This document shows, piece after piece, positions 31,255-42,220 of a stretch of 64,000 nt of DNA. The notes beneath the pieces are model-generated. The model saw only the letters and a list, made by a program, of their open reading frames with translations, was not told where the DNA came from and did no database searches. This DNA is from Weissella koreensis KACC 15510 (GTDB lineage: Bacteria > Bacillota > Bacilli > Lactobacillales > Lactobacillaceae). How positions within the stretch are numbered: the first letter of the stretch is position 1; each line of letters begins with the position of its first letter. The position numbers and the translations under genes were made by a program. Where the stretch lies: the NCBI RefSeq assembly GCF_000219805.1, contig NC_015759.1, forward strand, positions 558,001 through 622,000, in the 5' to 3' direction.

Positions 31255-32502
31255 TTAATTTGCATATTCAATTTGGTCAAGTGGGAAACGGGCAGTTAAG
31301 TCCCTCACACTCTTAGCTACCTCAGCTAAATTACCTTCATCATGTGGATTTGAAAAAACTTGTAAAATTAATTGGGCTACTTGTTTGACCTCAGATTCTT
31401 TAAATCCGCGTGTCGTAATAGCAGGTGTCCCAATCCGAATTCCAGATGTAATAAATGGGCTACGAGGTTCATTGGGAATGGCTTCCTTATTCACTGTAAT
31501 TGCTACAGAATCTAGAATATTTTGTGCTTCTTTTCCACTTAATCCACTAGCCGTTAAATCAAGATTGAACAAATGATTATCTGTTCCCCCTGACACAACC
31601 CGAACTAGGTCAGACGTCTTAAAGACTTCCACCATTGCTTTTGCATTTTTTACTATCTGTTGTCCATATTGTTTAAAACTAGGTTGCATGTCTTCATAGA
31701 AAGCAACCGCCTTACCAGCAATCACGTGTTCAAGTGGACCACCCTGCGTTCCTGGGAAAATCGCTGAATTCAACTTTTTCCCTAACTCAGCTTTGGCTAG
31801 AATCATCCCACCACGTGGTCCCCGCAAAGTTTTATGCGTTGTTGTTGTTACAACATCTGCAATTCCAACTGGACTAGGATGGACCCCTGCGGCAATTAGA
31901 CCAGCAATGTGCGCCATATCAACCATCAAATAGGCTCCAACTGAATCTGCAATGGCACGGAAACGATCAAAATCAATAAACCGTGAGTACGCTGAAGCTC
32001 CTGTGACAATTAATTTTGGTTTAAATTCATGGGCCAATTGCTCAACTTGATCATAGTCAATTAATTCATTTTCATCCAATCCATAAGCGTGAAAATGATA
32101 AGTCTTACCTGAAAAATTAACGCTAGACCCATGTGTTAAGTGTCCACCCTCATTCAAACCTAACCCAAGCACATGATCACCATGTTCTAAAAGTGCCATA
32201 TAAACTCCAGCATTTGCTTGTGAACCAGAGTGTGGTTGCACATTAGCATATTCAGCACCAAATAATTCTTTGGCACGATCGATCGCTAATTGCTCAACTT
32301 GATCAATATATTCGGTCCCCCCATAATAACGTTTTCCAGGGTATCCTTCCGCATATTTATTCGTCAAAACACTTCCCTGGGCAGCTTTAACCCCAGCGGA
32401 TACAATATTTTCAGAAGCAATTAATTCAATGTTATGCTCCTGTCGAGCTTCTTCGCGGTCCATTGCCGCCCACAGTTCCGGATCAAATTCACGATAATTC
32501 AT
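31255..32502 (-). CDS. glyA: Serine hydroxymethyltransferase
   Basis: The 415-residue PLP enzyme has [10 protein letters not shown], the PLP-lysine motif [15 protein letters not shown], and [22 protein letters not shown] (two adjoining pieces). It converts serine and tetrahydrofolate to glycine and methylene-tetrahydrofolate. The ATG at 32502 follows AAGGAG by 7 nt; the in-frame ATG at 32520 adds six residues without a ribosome site. Confidence 0.97.
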   Translation of the reverse strand: MNYREFDPELWAAMDREEARQEHNIELIASENIVSAGVKAAQGSVLTNKYAEGYPGKRYYGGTEYIDQVEQLAIDRAKELFGAEYANVQPHSGSQANAGVYMALLEHGDHVLGLGLNEGGHLTHGSSVNFSGKTYHFHAYGLDENELIDYDQVEQLAHEFKPKLIVTGASAYSRFIDFDRFRAIADSVGAYLMVDMAHIAGLIAAGVHPSPVGIADVVTTTTHKTLRGPRGGMILAKAELGKKLNSAIFPGTQGGPLEHVIAGKAVAFYEDMQPSFKQYGQQIVKNAKAMVEVFKTSDLVRVVSGGTDNHLFNLDLTASGLSGKEAQNILDSVAITVNKEAIPNEPRSPFITSGIRIGTPAITTRGFKESEVKQVAQLILQVFSNPHDEGNLAEVAKSVRDLTARFPLDQIEYAN

Positions 32503-32548
32503 ATGCATTCTCCTTGGCAAGTGCTGACTACCGATTTGAAAGATTAAT

Positions 32549-33586
32549 TTAAAAATCCATCATCTCTTGTGCGTCAAAATATTGTTGTCCTGAAGCCTTT
32601 GCAAGGCGGTTATTATACGCCGCATTTTCTGGCTGAAGTGGCATTTCTGCTACTAAAATCATTTTAACATTCTTTTGGTCATCAAAGTTTCTTAATCCAG
32701 CAAACAATTTAGCAGCCGCAGTCGTCCCATCTGGACCCAAAGGCCAGACAAAATCCATTCCTGCTAAATGATGAGCTTCAATCATTTGATCTGATAACAT
32801 TAAGCCTACTGGTTCTAGTTGACTTTGAGCCCAAATAATTGCTTTCGTCCAATCTGCCTCTTTCACCATATAAACATTTTTATCTGGTGCATAATGCCGG
32901 TACTTCATCCCCGGTGCTTTTGGTGCTTCGTCAGCTGAAACATGGTGTTCACTAGTATCAACGGATTCACCTAAAATCGCCTCAATTTGCTCCGCCGTAA
33001 TCTTACCTGGCCGCAAAATCGCTGCCTGTGGAGTTGAAAGATCGATTACGGTTGACTCAACTCCAATCTTAGTTGCCCCATCATCAAGCACTCCCGCAAT
33101 TTTACCGTGTAAATCATGATAAACATGATTTGCGATTGTAGGGCTAGGCTTCCCTGACGTATTAGCAGATGGGCCGACCAACGGTGATCCAACTTGATCA
33201 ATTAAAGAACGTGTCAAGTCGTTATCAGGCATTCGTGAAGCTACTGTCTGTAGTCCACCGGTAACCAACGCAGATAATTTTCCTGCTTGAATAGGTAAAA
33301 TAATTGTAAGCGGTCCTGGCCAAAAGGTATCCATCAGTTTTTGCGCCCGTGCATCGACTTTGGCATATGTCTGTACCGTCTCAGGACGAGAAACATGGAC
33401 AATGAGTGGATTATCTGACGGACGTCCTTTAGCCGCATAAACCTTACTTACGGCTTTTTCATTAAAAGCATCGGCTCCTAATCCATAGACCGTCTCAGTT
33501 GGAAATGAAACCAACTGACCTTTTTGCAAAGCTTTAACTGCTGGTTCTAGCTCTGTATTTTTCCATATTTTTGTTTCCATACTCAT
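32549..33586 (-). CDS. tsaC: Threonylcarbamoyl-AMP synthase (Sua5 type)
   Basis: The 345-residue protein has an N-terminal YrdC domain ([44 protein letters not shown]) and a C-terminal Sua5 domain after the [16 protein letters not shown] linker ([12 protein letters not shown]). It makes the threonylcarbamoyl-AMP used by TsaB/TsaD (15522 and 13458). Two ATGs six bases apart (33586, 33580) are both possible; GAAGG better suits 33580. Confidence 0.95.
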   Translation of the reverse strand: MSMETKIWKNTELEPAVKALQKGQLVSFPTETVYGLGADAFNEKAVSKVYAAKGRPSDNPLIVHVSRPETVQTYAKVDARAQKLMDTFWPGPLTIILPIQAGKLSALVTGGLQTVASRMPDNDLTRSLIDQVGSPLVGPSANTSGKPSPTIANHVYHDLHGKIAGVLDDGATKIGVESTVIDLSTPQAAILRPGKITAEQIEAILGESVDTSEHHVSADEAPKAPGMKYRHYAPDKNVYMVKEADWTKAIIWAQSQLEPVGLMLSDQMIEAHHLAGMDFVWPLGPDGTTAAAKLFAGLRNFDDQKNVKMILVAEMPLQPENAAYNNRLAKASGQQYFDAQEMMDF

Positions 33587-33694
33587 TTGCCTTCTTACTT
33601 TTAATATTTAAAATAATTGAATTTAAACATAACAAATTGAATTTAAACCCTTAACCTGGTCAATCCAATCCTAATTTTCAATTTAAACACTAGT

Positions 33695-34558
33695 TTAATT
33701 TGTCCGCTTAACCTTGATCATTCGATCATGTCCGCTTAAGTCAGGCCTCAATTCTACAACTACGTCTGGCAAAGTTTTAAATAAAGCAACTAATGCTGGC
33801 CCTTGTAAATATCCAATTTCAAAATAAGCACTACCTTTTGGTGTCAGATAATCCAATAATGATTGGACCATTCTTTTATACAAAGCTAATCCTTCATCAG
33901 CGGCAAATAAAGCAAGATCTGGTTCATACATCAATACAGAATCATCCATTACAAATTTCTCTTGTTCTGCAATATAAGGCGGATTTGAAACAATGACATC
34001 AAACTGATGTTCAGGAACAAATTGATCCAATAAGTCACTTTCTACTAATGAAACATCCACATTTTGCTGTACTTGATTATCTTTAGCCACACTAAGCGCA
34101 TCTTTTGAAATATCACTGGCTGTGACTGTCCAATTCGGACGTTCCGCTTTTAGTGTAATAGCAATTGCTCCGGAACCAGTTCCAATATCTAAAATATTTA
34201 AAAAATTTGCTGTTTCATCTTTTAAAATCCAATCAACTAATTCTTCGGTTTCAGGACGTGGTATTAATACCCGCCGGTCAACCTTAAATTCACGCCCATA
34301 AAAAGGCGCATGTCCAAGTGCATACTGCACCGGTTGTCCGCCCTTAATTGCTCTCACAGCTACCATAAACCGAATTCTTTTTTCATCTTCGATAACAGTA
34401 TTCAAATTATTCTGTAACTGTCCATAATTCCAATTCATCATTCCAGTTAGCAAATAATCAATCTGCGCCATCCGTTCCGTTTTGTCTTGGATGTATGGTT
34501 CTAGTTGCCAATCGCCCCATTCTCTTAACGCTTCAAAGGTCATTTCTAATTCAAACAT
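33695..34558 (-). CDS. prmC: Release factor glutamine methyltransferase PrmC (HemK)
   Basis: The 287-residue protein has an N-terminal helical domain, the SAM motif ILDIGTGSGAIAITL near residue 120 and the catalytic VSNPPYIAE. It methylates the glutamine of the GGQ motif in release factors. It starts 1 bp after prfA, whose product is its substrate. Confidence 0.96.
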   Translation of the reverse strand: MFELEMTFEALREWGDWQLEPYIQDKTERMAQIDYLLTGMMNWNYGQLQNNLNTVIEDEKRIRFMVAVRAIKGGQPVQYALGHAPFYGREFKVDRRVLIPRPETEELVDWILKDETANFLNILDIGTGSGAIAITLKAERPNWTVTASDISKDALSVAKDNQVQQNVDVSLVESDLLDQFVPEHQFDVIVSNPPYIAEQEKFVMDDSVLMYEPDLALFAADEGLALYKRMVQSLLDYLTPKGSAYFEIGYLQGPALVALFKTLPDVVVELRPDLSGHDRMIKVKRTN

Positions 34559-34559
34559 A

Positions 34560-35639
34560 TTAATTCTTCAATTCTTCTAATTTGGCAGCTTGGTCTGCAA
34601 TAACCAATGCATCAATCACATCTTCTAATTCACCGTTCATGATCCGGTCTAACTTATTCAAAGACAAACCAATTCGATGATCAGTCACCCGATTTTGAGG
34701 ATAATTATAAGTCCGAATTCGTTCAGAACGATCACCGGTTCCCACAGCTGTTTTACGCATTTCAGAATATTCCGCCTCATTTTGTGAAGCATAGAAGTTA
34801 TAAACACGAGTTTTCAAAATTTCCATCGCCTTAGCTCGGTTTTGTTGCTGTGAACGTTCATCTTGCATGGCCACAACAACTCCTGTTGGCAAATGGGTCA
34901 TTCGAACAGCTGATGAGGTCTTATTAATGTGTTGACCTCCCGCCCCAGAAGAACGGTAAACATCAACTCGCAAATCTTTATCTTCAATTTTTATGTCAAC
35001 ATCTTCATATTCTGGCATCACACCGACTGTTGCTGTTGATGTATGCACTCGACCAGCTGATTCAGTTTCGGGAACCCGTTGAACTCGATGTGCACCATTT
35101 TCAAATTTTAACTTTGAATAAACATTGTCTCCCTGAATCATCAATACTAATTCTTTATATCCACCAATTTCAGTCCGATTCTCATCAATAATTTGAATCT
35201 TCCATCCTTGTTTTTCAGCGTAACGAGAATACATTTCATACAAATTACCAGCAAACAAAGCGGCTTCATCACCACCAGCTGCCCCATGAATTTCCATGAT
35301 AATATTCTTTTCATCATTGGGATCTTTTGGCAATAACATAATTTTCAACTGATCTTCAAAATCAGTTTTTTGACTAGTTAATTCCTTGATCTCTTCCTTG
35401 GTTAATTCTTCCATTTCGGGATCAAGTTTTTCTTTCAACATTTCTTTATCTTCTTCTAAATTCGTTACCACTGCTTGATAACGTTTGAAGGTATCAACCG
35501 TTTCACGTAATGAGCCCTCTTCTTTTGAGAGTTCCATAAAACGTTTAGTATCCCCGATTACCTCCGGATCACTGAGCATTTCGCTCACTTCTTCATAGCG
35601 ATCCACAAGGGTTTGTACTTTTTCAAAAATTTCATCCAT
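34560..35639 (-). CDS. prfA: Peptide chain release factor 1
   Basis: The 359-residue protein has the PxT-like region ([18 protein letters not shown]), the GGQ loop [17 protein letters not shown] and the C-terminal [15 protein letters not shown]. It ends translation at UAA and UAG. Length is normal for RF1. Confidence 0.97.
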   Translation of the reverse strand: MDEIFEKVQTLVDRYEEVSEMLSDPEVIGDTKRFMELSKEEGSLRETVDTFKRYQAVVTNLEEDKEMLKEKLDPEMEELTKEEIKELTSQKTDFEDQLKIMLLPKDPNDEKNIIMEIHGAAGGDEAALFAGNLYEMYSRYAEKQGWKIQIIDENRTEIGGYKELVLMIQGDNVYSKLKFENGAHRVQRVPETESAGRVHTSTATVGVMPEYEDVDIKIEDKDLRVDVYRSSGAGGQHINKTSSAVRMTHLPTGVVVAMQDERSQQQNRAKAMEILKTRVYNFYASQNEAEYSEMRKTAVGTGDRSERIRTYNYPQNRVTDHRIGLSLNKLDRIMNGELEDVIDALVIADQAAKLEELKN

Positions 35640-35644
35640 CCGTC

Positions 35645-36250
35645 TTATTCCCCTTTTACAGCATTAGTATGTTTTTTGATCATTGCCAAATCTGGATTTT
35701 GATAATGGCGGCGGCAAACCGGCATATAGGCTTCATCGCCACCAATTTGAATTTGTGCCCCTGAATACACGGGGTGACCATTGGCAATTCGCAAATTCAT
35801 AATTGCCTTACGGGTACAAAATGAACATAATGTTTTCATTTCTTCAATTTTATCCGCATAGATCAGCAAAGCTTCAGACCCCGGAAACAATTGATTAAAA
35901 GCATCTTGTTTTAATCCAAATGTCAAAACAGGAACATCTAATTCATCCACAATTCGAGTTAATTGTAAAACTTGTTCTCGGGTTAAAAATTGAGCTTCAT
36001 CAATTAAGACAGCTGAAAATTCTTCCGTTGATTCTAAAATGGCGAATATATCATCCTCGGCCTGAATTGCCCTAGCTTCTCTTTGCAAGCCAATTCGAGA
36101 CGCAATCGAACCAATTTCGGTGCGATCATCCAAGGCATTCGTTAAGAGTAGTACTTTACGTCCTTGACTCTCATAATTATGGGCTACTTTTAGTATTTCA
36201 ATACTTTTACCGCTTGCCATTGCACCATAACGAAAAAATAATTGTGCCAT
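35645..36250 (-). CDS. tdk: Thymidine kinase
   Basis: The 201-residue type II enzyme has Walker [14 protein letters not shown], the [11 protein letters not shown]alker B region, a zinc site (LCSFCTRKA and PVCRRHY) and the lasso region between. It phosphorylates thymidine. The ATG at 36250 follows GGGGTGG by 5 nt; a GTG at 36259 is less likely. It is the first gene of the tdk-prfA-prmC-tsaC-glyA-upp group. Confidence 0.96.
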   Translation of the reverse strand: MAQLFFRYGAMASGKSIEILKVAHNYESQGRKVLLLTNALDDRTEIGSIASRIGLQREARAIQAEDDIFAILESTEEFSAVLIDEAQFLTREQVLQLTRIVDELDVPVLTFGLKQDAFNQLFPGSEALLIYADKIEEMKTLCSFCTRKAIMNLRIANGHPVYSGAQIQIGGDEAYMPVCRRHYQNPDLAMIKKHTNAVKGE

Positions 36251-36282
36251 CTTTGCCACCCCTTTTTAAATATGTTCCTTTT

Positions 36283-36288
36283 ATTATA
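36283..36288 (-). promoter_or_regulatory. -10 box of the tdk operon
   Basis: A perfect TATAAT lies about 35 nt upstream of tdk; the -35 region is poor (GCAAAT at 17 bp). Confidence 0.45.
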
Positions 36289-36396
36289 CACGAAATCGAT
36301 ATCCTATTTGCGGAACTTTCCACAAGATCTGATTCTGGATAAGTTAAAACAGCATACCAAATTCACGCTACCACCTTAGATTAACTTGGACTAAAT

Positions 36397-36440
36397 AAAA
36401 ATCGAACTAATCCACATTAAATATGCGTTTCAGTTCGATT
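36397..36440 (-). terminator. Terminator after gatD
   Basis: A 9-bp perfect stem (AATCGAACT) with a 23-nt loop and T-run on the minus strand, just after gatD. Confidence 0.75.
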
Positions 36441-36470
36441 CTCACCGAATTCGTTCCACTTAAATTAAGT

Positions 36471-37178
36471 TTAAAAATTTTCAGGTTCAATCGCAGAAAT
36501 TTTTGTAGCCCAATCAACGTTAGGATATTTTCGCTCTAACGCAATTTTTAAAATACGTAATGCTAAATTTCCGTTGCGCGTTAAGATAGGTCCATGGAAA
36601 TAAGTTCCAAAAACATTCCGATAGATTAAGCCCTCACTACCATCTTCACCGTTATTACCATTCCCGTGAAGCACCGTTCCTAATGGTCGTTCATCACTTG
36701 CAATAAATGTCCGACCTTGATGGTTTTCGAAGCCTTTATAAATTTGACCAGTTTCTTCATTTTTAATTTGAACATTACCAGTAAAGCGACCATGGGGTTG
36801 ATTTAGGGTATAGTGATGCATTGCCGAAATTCCCTCAACTCGTGTGCCATCTGCTAACAAAAAATATTCTCCTAGTAGTTGGAATCCACCACAAACGCCC
36901 AAGAAGGGTCCATCAGCTTCGATGTATTTTTTAATATTTGCAGCTTTAGTCGGTAGATCTGCAGAAACAACCTGTTCTTCGTAATCTTGTCCGCCACCAA
37001 ATAAAACAAAATCATAAGCATTCGCATCAAATTCATCGCCAATTGAAACAGTTGTGGTTTCAAATCTAACTCCAAGTTGTTTAGCGTAGTAGCGTAAGGC
37101 AACTAAATTACCATAGTCTCCATAAGTATTCATTAAGTCTGCATATAGATGTGCGGTATTCAATTGAAATTCAGCCAT
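36471..37178 (-). CDS. gatD: Lipid II isoglutaminyl synthase, glutaminase subunit GatD
   Basis: The 235-residue class I glutamine amidotransferase has LFGGGQDYE, the nucleophile in FLGVCGGFQLLG and the histidine in TYFHGPIL. With MurT it amidates the alpha-carboxyl of D-Glu in lipid II, giving D-isoglutamine. Its start overlaps the murT stop by one base. Confidence 0.93.
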   Translation of the reverse strand: MAEFQLNTAHLYADLMNTYGDYGNLVALRYYAKQLGVRFETTTVSIGDEFDANAYDFVLFGGGQDYEEQVVSADLPTKAANIKKYIEADGPFLGVCGGFQLLGEYFLLADGTRVEGISAMHHYTLNQPHGRFTGNVQIKNEETGQIYKGFENHQGRTFIASDERPLGTVLHGNGNNGEDGSEGLIYRNVFGTYFHGPILTRNGNLALRILKIALERKYPNVDWATKISAIEPENF

Positions 37179-38536
37179 TATGCATCCCCCATTTTTTTGT
37201 TTTTAATAAATCCTTTTTGAGCGAGCCTAGTTCGTAATTGTAGCATTGCTGTATAAGTAGCCATCACATAGACCCGTTTTGTCGGCATCTTTTGAATTGC
37301 ATCAACCACTTGATTCATATCCTGATAATAAGGATGATCTCCAAAGCCCGCCATCTTCAAGCGCACGTACAAATCACGATATCTTTCACCACCTGTAGCA
37401 ATTGCTTTCACGTTCATATCCATTAAATCTTCAAATTCAGCATCCCAAATCCAGCTAGTATCAATTCCATCAGCGTAATTAGCATTCAAAAGCCCCAAAA
37501 CCGAAATTGGCTCCGGATCAGTTTTCATCATATCAATCACTTGATTAGCCCCAACCGGATTTTTAATCAACACAATGGTAACTTCTTTATCCCCAACATG
37601 AATCAATTCCTGCCGACCAAAGATTTGGGCATTTGATTCGAAAGCATGATGGATTTGTTGCTTGGTAACTCCTAGCCATTGACCCACGGCATATGCAGTC
37701 AAGGCATTATAAATATTATAAAGTCCTCCAATTTCGATTTGATAAGTTTCTCCATCCAAATCGAAGTTTGAATAACGTGGTGTTAGTTTATTAATATTGG
37801 TGACCGCATAATCCAATTCGGGACGTTTGAAATCGTCTGTTTTTGAAAAATAAAAGCCTTGATTGGCATACGTGCGGAAGTGATATGACAAAATACTATC
37901 ATCGGTCGGTGATAAGACTCCATCAGTATTTATTGGAGCTCGTTCATCTCCTGTTACAGGTAAATGATTAAATCCAAAGTTAATCACTGGATTAGGTAGC
38001 TGCTCTCGTAAGAAAATCGGCGAATCAGCATTCAAAATCACTGTAGCTTCTGGGAATTGTCGAATTCCACGCAAAATTTTATCATAGGTTGTATAAATTT
38101 CTCCGTAACGATCTAATTGATCACGGAAAATATTGGTCAAAACGAAAGCTTGTGGCTTTAACTGAGCACTCACCATCTCCATATTTGCTTCATCGACTTC
38201 CAAAACCACCAAAACTTTCTCACCCTTTTTTGGTTGCTTAGCAGACAACATCGTTCCCGCAATTCCTTGAATCATATTAGATCCAGATGGATTCGTAATT
38301 ACACGTGCATACTTTTCTCTTAAAACCCTTGTAATCAAGGCAGTTGTCAAAGTTTTACCATTAGTTCCCGTCACTAACACGACATCATAACGATCAGCTA
38401 TGGTCTGTAAAACATTAGGGTCAATTTTAGTAGCTACCATTCCAGGAAGTGAAGTACCTCCGCGATGGAGCACTTTCGTCAAACTCAAATAAGTTAGGCG
38501 TCCTGCAAAAGTAGCCAGTGAACTTCTAAATGTCAT
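37178..38536 (-). CDS. murT: Lipid II isoglutaminyl synthase, Mur ligase subunit MurT
   Basis: The 452-residue Mur-ligase-like protein has the ATP loop VLVTGTNGKTLTTALI (about residues 53-68), EVDEANMEMV, TNIFRDQLDRYGE and a C-terminal DUF1727-type domain. The zinc-ribbon cysteines found in some MurT proteins are not evident in the middle domain. It activates D-Glu for amidation by GatD at the inner membrane face. Confidence 0.92.
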   Translation of the reverse strand: MTFRSSLATFAGRLTYLSLTKVLHRGGTSLPGMVATKIDPNVLQTIADRYDVVLVTGTNGKTLTTALITRVLREKYARVITNPSGSNMIQGIAGTMLSAKQPKKGEKVLVVLEVDEANMEMVSAQLKPQAFVLTNIFRDQLDRYGEIYTTYDKILRGIRQFPEATVILNADSPIFLREQLPNPVINFGFNHLPVTGDERAPINTDGVLSPTDDSILSYHFRTYANQGFYFSKTDDFKRPELDYAVTNINKLTPRYSNFDLDGETYQIEIGGLYNIYNALTAYAVGQWLGVTKQQIHHAFESNAQIFGRQELIHVGDKEVTIVLIKNPVGANQVIDMMKTDPEPISVLGLLNANYADGIDTSWIWDAEFEDLMDMNVKAIATGGERYRDLYVRLKMAGFGDHPYYQDMNQVVDAIQKMPTKRVYVMATYTAMLQLRTRLAQKGFIKNKKMGDA

Positions 38537-38721
38537 TCTGTGCTTCCCTTCATTTTTAAATCTTCGTTTTATTAATTCTACAAATTGTTCTACCGGATGT
38601 AAAGCACATTAAAAATGAGTGCAACAAAGCAGCTTAGATGCAATTATCACTGACTTTAAACTTTAACCCATCATATTTTGATTGTAATAATTCATAATTA
38701 AGATCCGTTTATTTTTAAATC

Positions 38722-40521
38722 TTAGATAAACGGTTCTGATAGGTCTAGATACTGATCAATATCTGCTTGAATTGCTGAAACTCCAGCCTCAAAGAAATCA
38801 GGTTTGGTTAAATCAACTCCCAAATGCTTTTGTGCCAATTCCTCAGTTGACATAGCTGCTGTATCCCGTAACAAACTAATATAAGCTTCCTCAAAATTAG
38901 GTTGTGTCTTAGCCCAAGCATAAATTCCTGCACTGAATAGATAACCAAACGTATAGGGGAAGTTATAAAATGGAACATCATCTGCATAGAAATGTAACTT
39001 TGAAGCCCAGAAATGAGGGTGCCATTCTGATAAGCTATCTCCAAATGCTGTTTTTTGAGCATTTTCCATCATCTGATTAAGACGTGAAGCAGTTACATAA
39101 CCTTCTTGCCGAGCTTGATAAAATTCATTTTCAAAAAGATATCGAGCATGAATATTTAAAAACATAGCTACTGGATTAGCCAGCTTAGCATCTAATAGCA
39201 TTACTCGTTCAGCATCACTTTGGGCACTTTGCACATTTGCATCATTCACAATCAATTCGGCAAAAGTAGAAGCTGTTTCAGCCACATTCATTGCATAATC
39301 ATTTCTTAAATATGGAAGATCCTGAAGTACGCTCGTATGGAAACCATGTCCTAACTCATGGGCAATCGTAGCTGCATCATTGGGAGAACCAGTGAACGTT
39401 AGGAAAATTCGTGATTCATTTATATCTGGAATACTCTCCATCCAACCACCAGGTTGCTTACCAGGCCGATCTTCTGCCTCAATCCAACCTTTTTCAAAGG
39501 CATTCTGCGCAAATTGTGCCATTTTAGATGAATATTGTCCAAAATTAGTAATAATTAATTTTGCGGCCTCATCATAGGATAGAGGAGCGAGTTGATATGT
39601 TCCCAAATGAGTCAAAGGTGCCGTTTGATCTTGCCATCCTAATTTATCGATGTCCATCAATTGGGCCCGCCGTTCAAAATATGGCTTAAACATATCTTTG
39701 TGCGCATCCACAACTGACCACATATTATTTAAAGTTTCAGCAGACATACGGTTTAAAGCTAATGGCTCTTCCATATAATCTTGATAACCTCGGGCTTTTT
39801 GTTCAGTTAGTCGTGCACCAGCTAGATGGTTCAACGTATCTGCTGCTAAATTTTCCACCTTAGTCCACATTTTTTCATAAGCCTGCATTATACCTCGTCG
39901 AACTTGAGCATCTGGATAGCCATCAATTTGATTTAAGGCTTGTCCAGCTGAAATCGTTTGTTGTTGCCCATTTTCATCTTCAAAACTCAAAGTCAGACCG
40001 GCCACCAAAGTTTCATAATGCTGCGACCAACCCATTAAACTATCCAACCGTAACTGATCCAAAAGATCTTCAGTTTTTGAATCCAATAGATATTGGGCTT
40101 TTGCCCGTTGTTCACTTAAGTTGAATTGAAGCTCTGCTAACTCCGGTTGCGCTAATAAATTTTCAAATTCTGTCTCTGTTAATTCAGCTAAGAAAACTTG
40201 CAATTCCTTTTCAGGCTTAGCTAATTCTGTTCCTAATTGATCAATTTGATTTTGAATTGGTCTGAATTCTGAATTAGTATAATCATCAGCTGACCAAGCA
40301 TTCACAAAGAGGTCTGCAGTTAAATACCCTGACAGAATTTCCTGATAAAGTCCAAAAAGCTCCCCCATTTTTTCAATTTTGTGATCTGATTTATCTTGCT
40401 TTACTTGTGTACTGAATTCAATAACCTGTTGCCTAAGAGTTTCTATTTTAATATTGAATTCTGTTCCATGAACTCCACCCTTAAAAATAGTTTCTAAATT
40501 CCAATTTAACGAATACGTCAT
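38722..40521 (-). CDS. pepF: Oligoendopeptidase F family metallopeptidase (M3B)
   Basis: The 599-residue protein has the zinc site AHELGHGFHTSVL with the downstream glutamate in NVAETASTFAE, and the TENGARSG-like FTGSPNDAATIAHE region. It hydrolyses peptides of roughly 7 to 17 residues in the cytoplasm and serves amino-acid nutrition. Length matches PepF. It is a single-gene unit; a weak hairpin (38705-38733) overlaps its stop codon. Confidence 0.92.
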   Translation of the reverse strand: MTYSLNWNLETIFKGGVHGTEFNIKIETLRQQVIEFSTQVKQDKSDHKIEKMGELFGLYQEILSGYLTADLFVNAWSADDYTNSEFRPIQNQIDQLGTELAKPEKELQVFLAELTETEFENLLAQPELAELQFNLSEQRAKAQYLLDSKTEDLLDQLRLDSLMGWSQHYETLVAGLTLSFEDENGQQQTISAGQALNQIDGYPDAQVRRGIMQAYEKMWTKVENLAADTLNHLAGARLTEQKARGYQDYMEEPLALNRMSAETLNNMWSVVDAHKDMFKPYFERRAQLMDIDKLGWQDQTAPLTHLGTYQLAPLSYDEAAKLIITNFGQYSSKMAQFAQNAFEKGWIEAEDRPGKQPGGWMESIPDINESRIFLTFTGSPNDAATIAHELGHGFHTSVLQDLPYLRNDYAMNVAETASTFAELIVNDANVQSAQSDAERVMLLDAKLANPVAMFLNIHARYLFENEFYQARQEGYVTASRLNQMMENAQKTAFGDSLSEWHPHFWASKLHFYADDVPFYNFPYTFGYLFSAGIYAWAKTQPNFEEAYISLLRDTAAMSTEELAQKHLGVDLTKPDFFEAGVSAIQADIDQYLDLSEPFI

Positions 40522-40605
40522 TTTTATACTCCTCTTTCTTGATTTAATTTTACCTTATTCTACTCTAATTTAAAGTGGACTCCAATCATTCGCATTCCAA
40601 GCATC

Positions 40606-40658
40606 AAAAAAGAGTTAATTAACATTAGGTTCAAAACCTAACTACGCTAATCAACTCT
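40606..40658 (-). terminator. Terminator after the 40723 permease gene
   Basis: A two-part stem (AGAGTTgATTA outer arms, TTAGGTT inner arms) is followed on the minus strand by TTTTTT. Confidence 0.8.
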
Positions 40659-40722
40659 CTATCTTTTATTAACTTAACCCAGTGCTTGTAAATTACAACT
40701 TATATTAATTTTCACAGAACAG

Positions 40723-42138
40723 CTAACGAATTTTATGCTTCATTCCATAAGTAAAGTAAACAATTAGCCCTAAGATAAACCAACCAATCATCATTAATTT
40801 TGCATCTAATCCCAAACCTAATAATACAAACAGAGCAAATAAGGCTGCGACCATTGGTAAGACCGGATATAATGGCATTTTAAAAGCAGGATCAGTTAGA
40901 TCACGCCCTTCACGTGGACGTAAACGATAAATACCTAATGCTACAAAAATAAAGGCAAATAGGGTTCCTGCCGAAATTAATTGTGCAAGTTGTGAGAATT
41001 CAAAGAAAGCAGTAATCACAATAGCAACAATCGCGACCGTCCAAAGACCGACATTTGGTAACTGGTCTTTATTTAAACGACCTAATGACTGAGGTAATAA
41101 TCCATCCCGGCCGAATGAATAAACTAGTCTTGAACCGGCCATGCTCATTCCAATCAAAGCACTAAACATTCCAACTACCGCAATCATAGCAACTACTGCT
41201 GCTACAATTGGATGCCCAGCTTCTCGTAACGCCCAAGCCACAGGCTCAGCATTACCTGCATATGCGCTAGCTTTAAACATTCCAACCAAAACTAACGACA
41301 CAGCTGAAAATAGGACAACGGCAATTAATAACGATCCTAAAATTCCACGAGGCATCGTCTTACCTGGGTTTTTAGCTTCCGCCGAATTGGCTGCAATAGC
41401 ATCAAATCCAATATATGATAGGAAAATTCCCGAAACTCCTGCCCAAATTCCTTGCCAGCCACCATAAGGTCCAGGTTTTACACTCGGATCATATTGAGGA
41501 ACAAATGGATGTAAATTACTAGCATGAAAAGCTGTTAATCCAACTACGATAAACAACAAGATAGCAAACACTTTAGCAATCACCAGAAATAGTTCTACCC
41601 GAGTGGCATTCTTAACTCCTCGTCCTAATAAAACCGTTACAATTAGAATTGAAGCAATTGAAATCCAATCCCCATAACCACCATCTACAATGGGAGTTAC
41701 AAAGACTTGAGGTACCTGCAAACCAAATTCAGCTAACAGTCCCCTTAAATTAGCTGATAAACCAGCTCCCACAAAGGCTAGAGCAATAAAATATTCAGCT
41801 AACAAGGCCCAACCGACTAACCATCCTAGGAATTCACCAAACAAAACATTAATCCAAGAATAAGCAGAACCGGCAAATGGCATTGCTGAAGCCATTTCAG
41901 CATAAGCAAAAGCAATTAATCCAGCAACTAATGCCGCCAAAATAAACGAAACCACCACTGCTGGCCCAGCATGTCCAGCTGCAATGACGCCCGGCAATGT
42001 AAAGATCGAGGCAGAAACGATCGTCCCAACCCCTAATGCTAAGAAGTCTTTAACTCCCAATACCCGTTGTAGGCGGGCATCCTTATCTTCATAATTGGCA
42101 GCTGATTCTTTCTGCCACATTTGATCCCAAATTTTCAT
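40723..42138 (-). CDS. APC-family amino-acid permease (CAT/YfnA type)
   Basis: The 471-residue protein has 12-14 membrane segments. The hydrophilic start (DARLQRVLGVKDFLALGVG) is followed by TIVSASIFTLPGVIAAGHAGPAVVVSF (two pieces), with SYIGFDAIAANSAEAKNPGKTMPRG in the middle, the pattern of cationic amino-acid transporter-type permeases. The AxxxPG-type substrate site is intact. The substrate is not defined by sequence alone. Confidence 0.9.
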   Translation of the reverse strand: MKIWDQMWQKESAANYEDKDARLQRVLGVKDFLALGVGTIVSASIFTLPGVIAAGHAGPAVVVSFILAALVAGLIAFAYAEMASAMPFAGSAYSWINVLFGEFLGWLVGWALLAEYFIALAFVGAGLSANLRGLLAEFGLQVPQVFVTPIVDGGYGDWISIASILIVTVLLGRGVKNATRVELFLVIAKVFAILLFIVVGLTAFHASNLHPFVPQYDPSVKPGPYGGWQGIWAGVSGIFLSYIGFDAIAANSAEAKNPGKTMPRGILGSLLIAVVLFSAVSLVLVGMFKASAYAGNAEPVAWALREAGHPIVAAVVAMIAVVGMFSALIGMSMAGSRLVYSFGRDGLLPQSLGRLNKDQLPNVGLWTVAIVAIVITAFFEFSQLAQLISAGTLFAFIFVALGIYRLRPREGRDLTDPAFKMPLYPVLPMVAALFALFVLLGLGLDAKLMMIGWFILGLIVYFTYGMKHKIR

Positions 42139-42220
42139 GTCATCTCACCCAATCCATTGATCTTTTTCACATAATTATTTAATAATATCTTAATTATGTT
42201 CATGAAACAAGTCTTTTAAG

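Noticed and set aside
38705-38733. CCGTTTAT/ATAAACGG hairpin at the end of pepF
   Set aside because: It overlaps the stop codon and lacks a T-run, so a terminator call is too weak.
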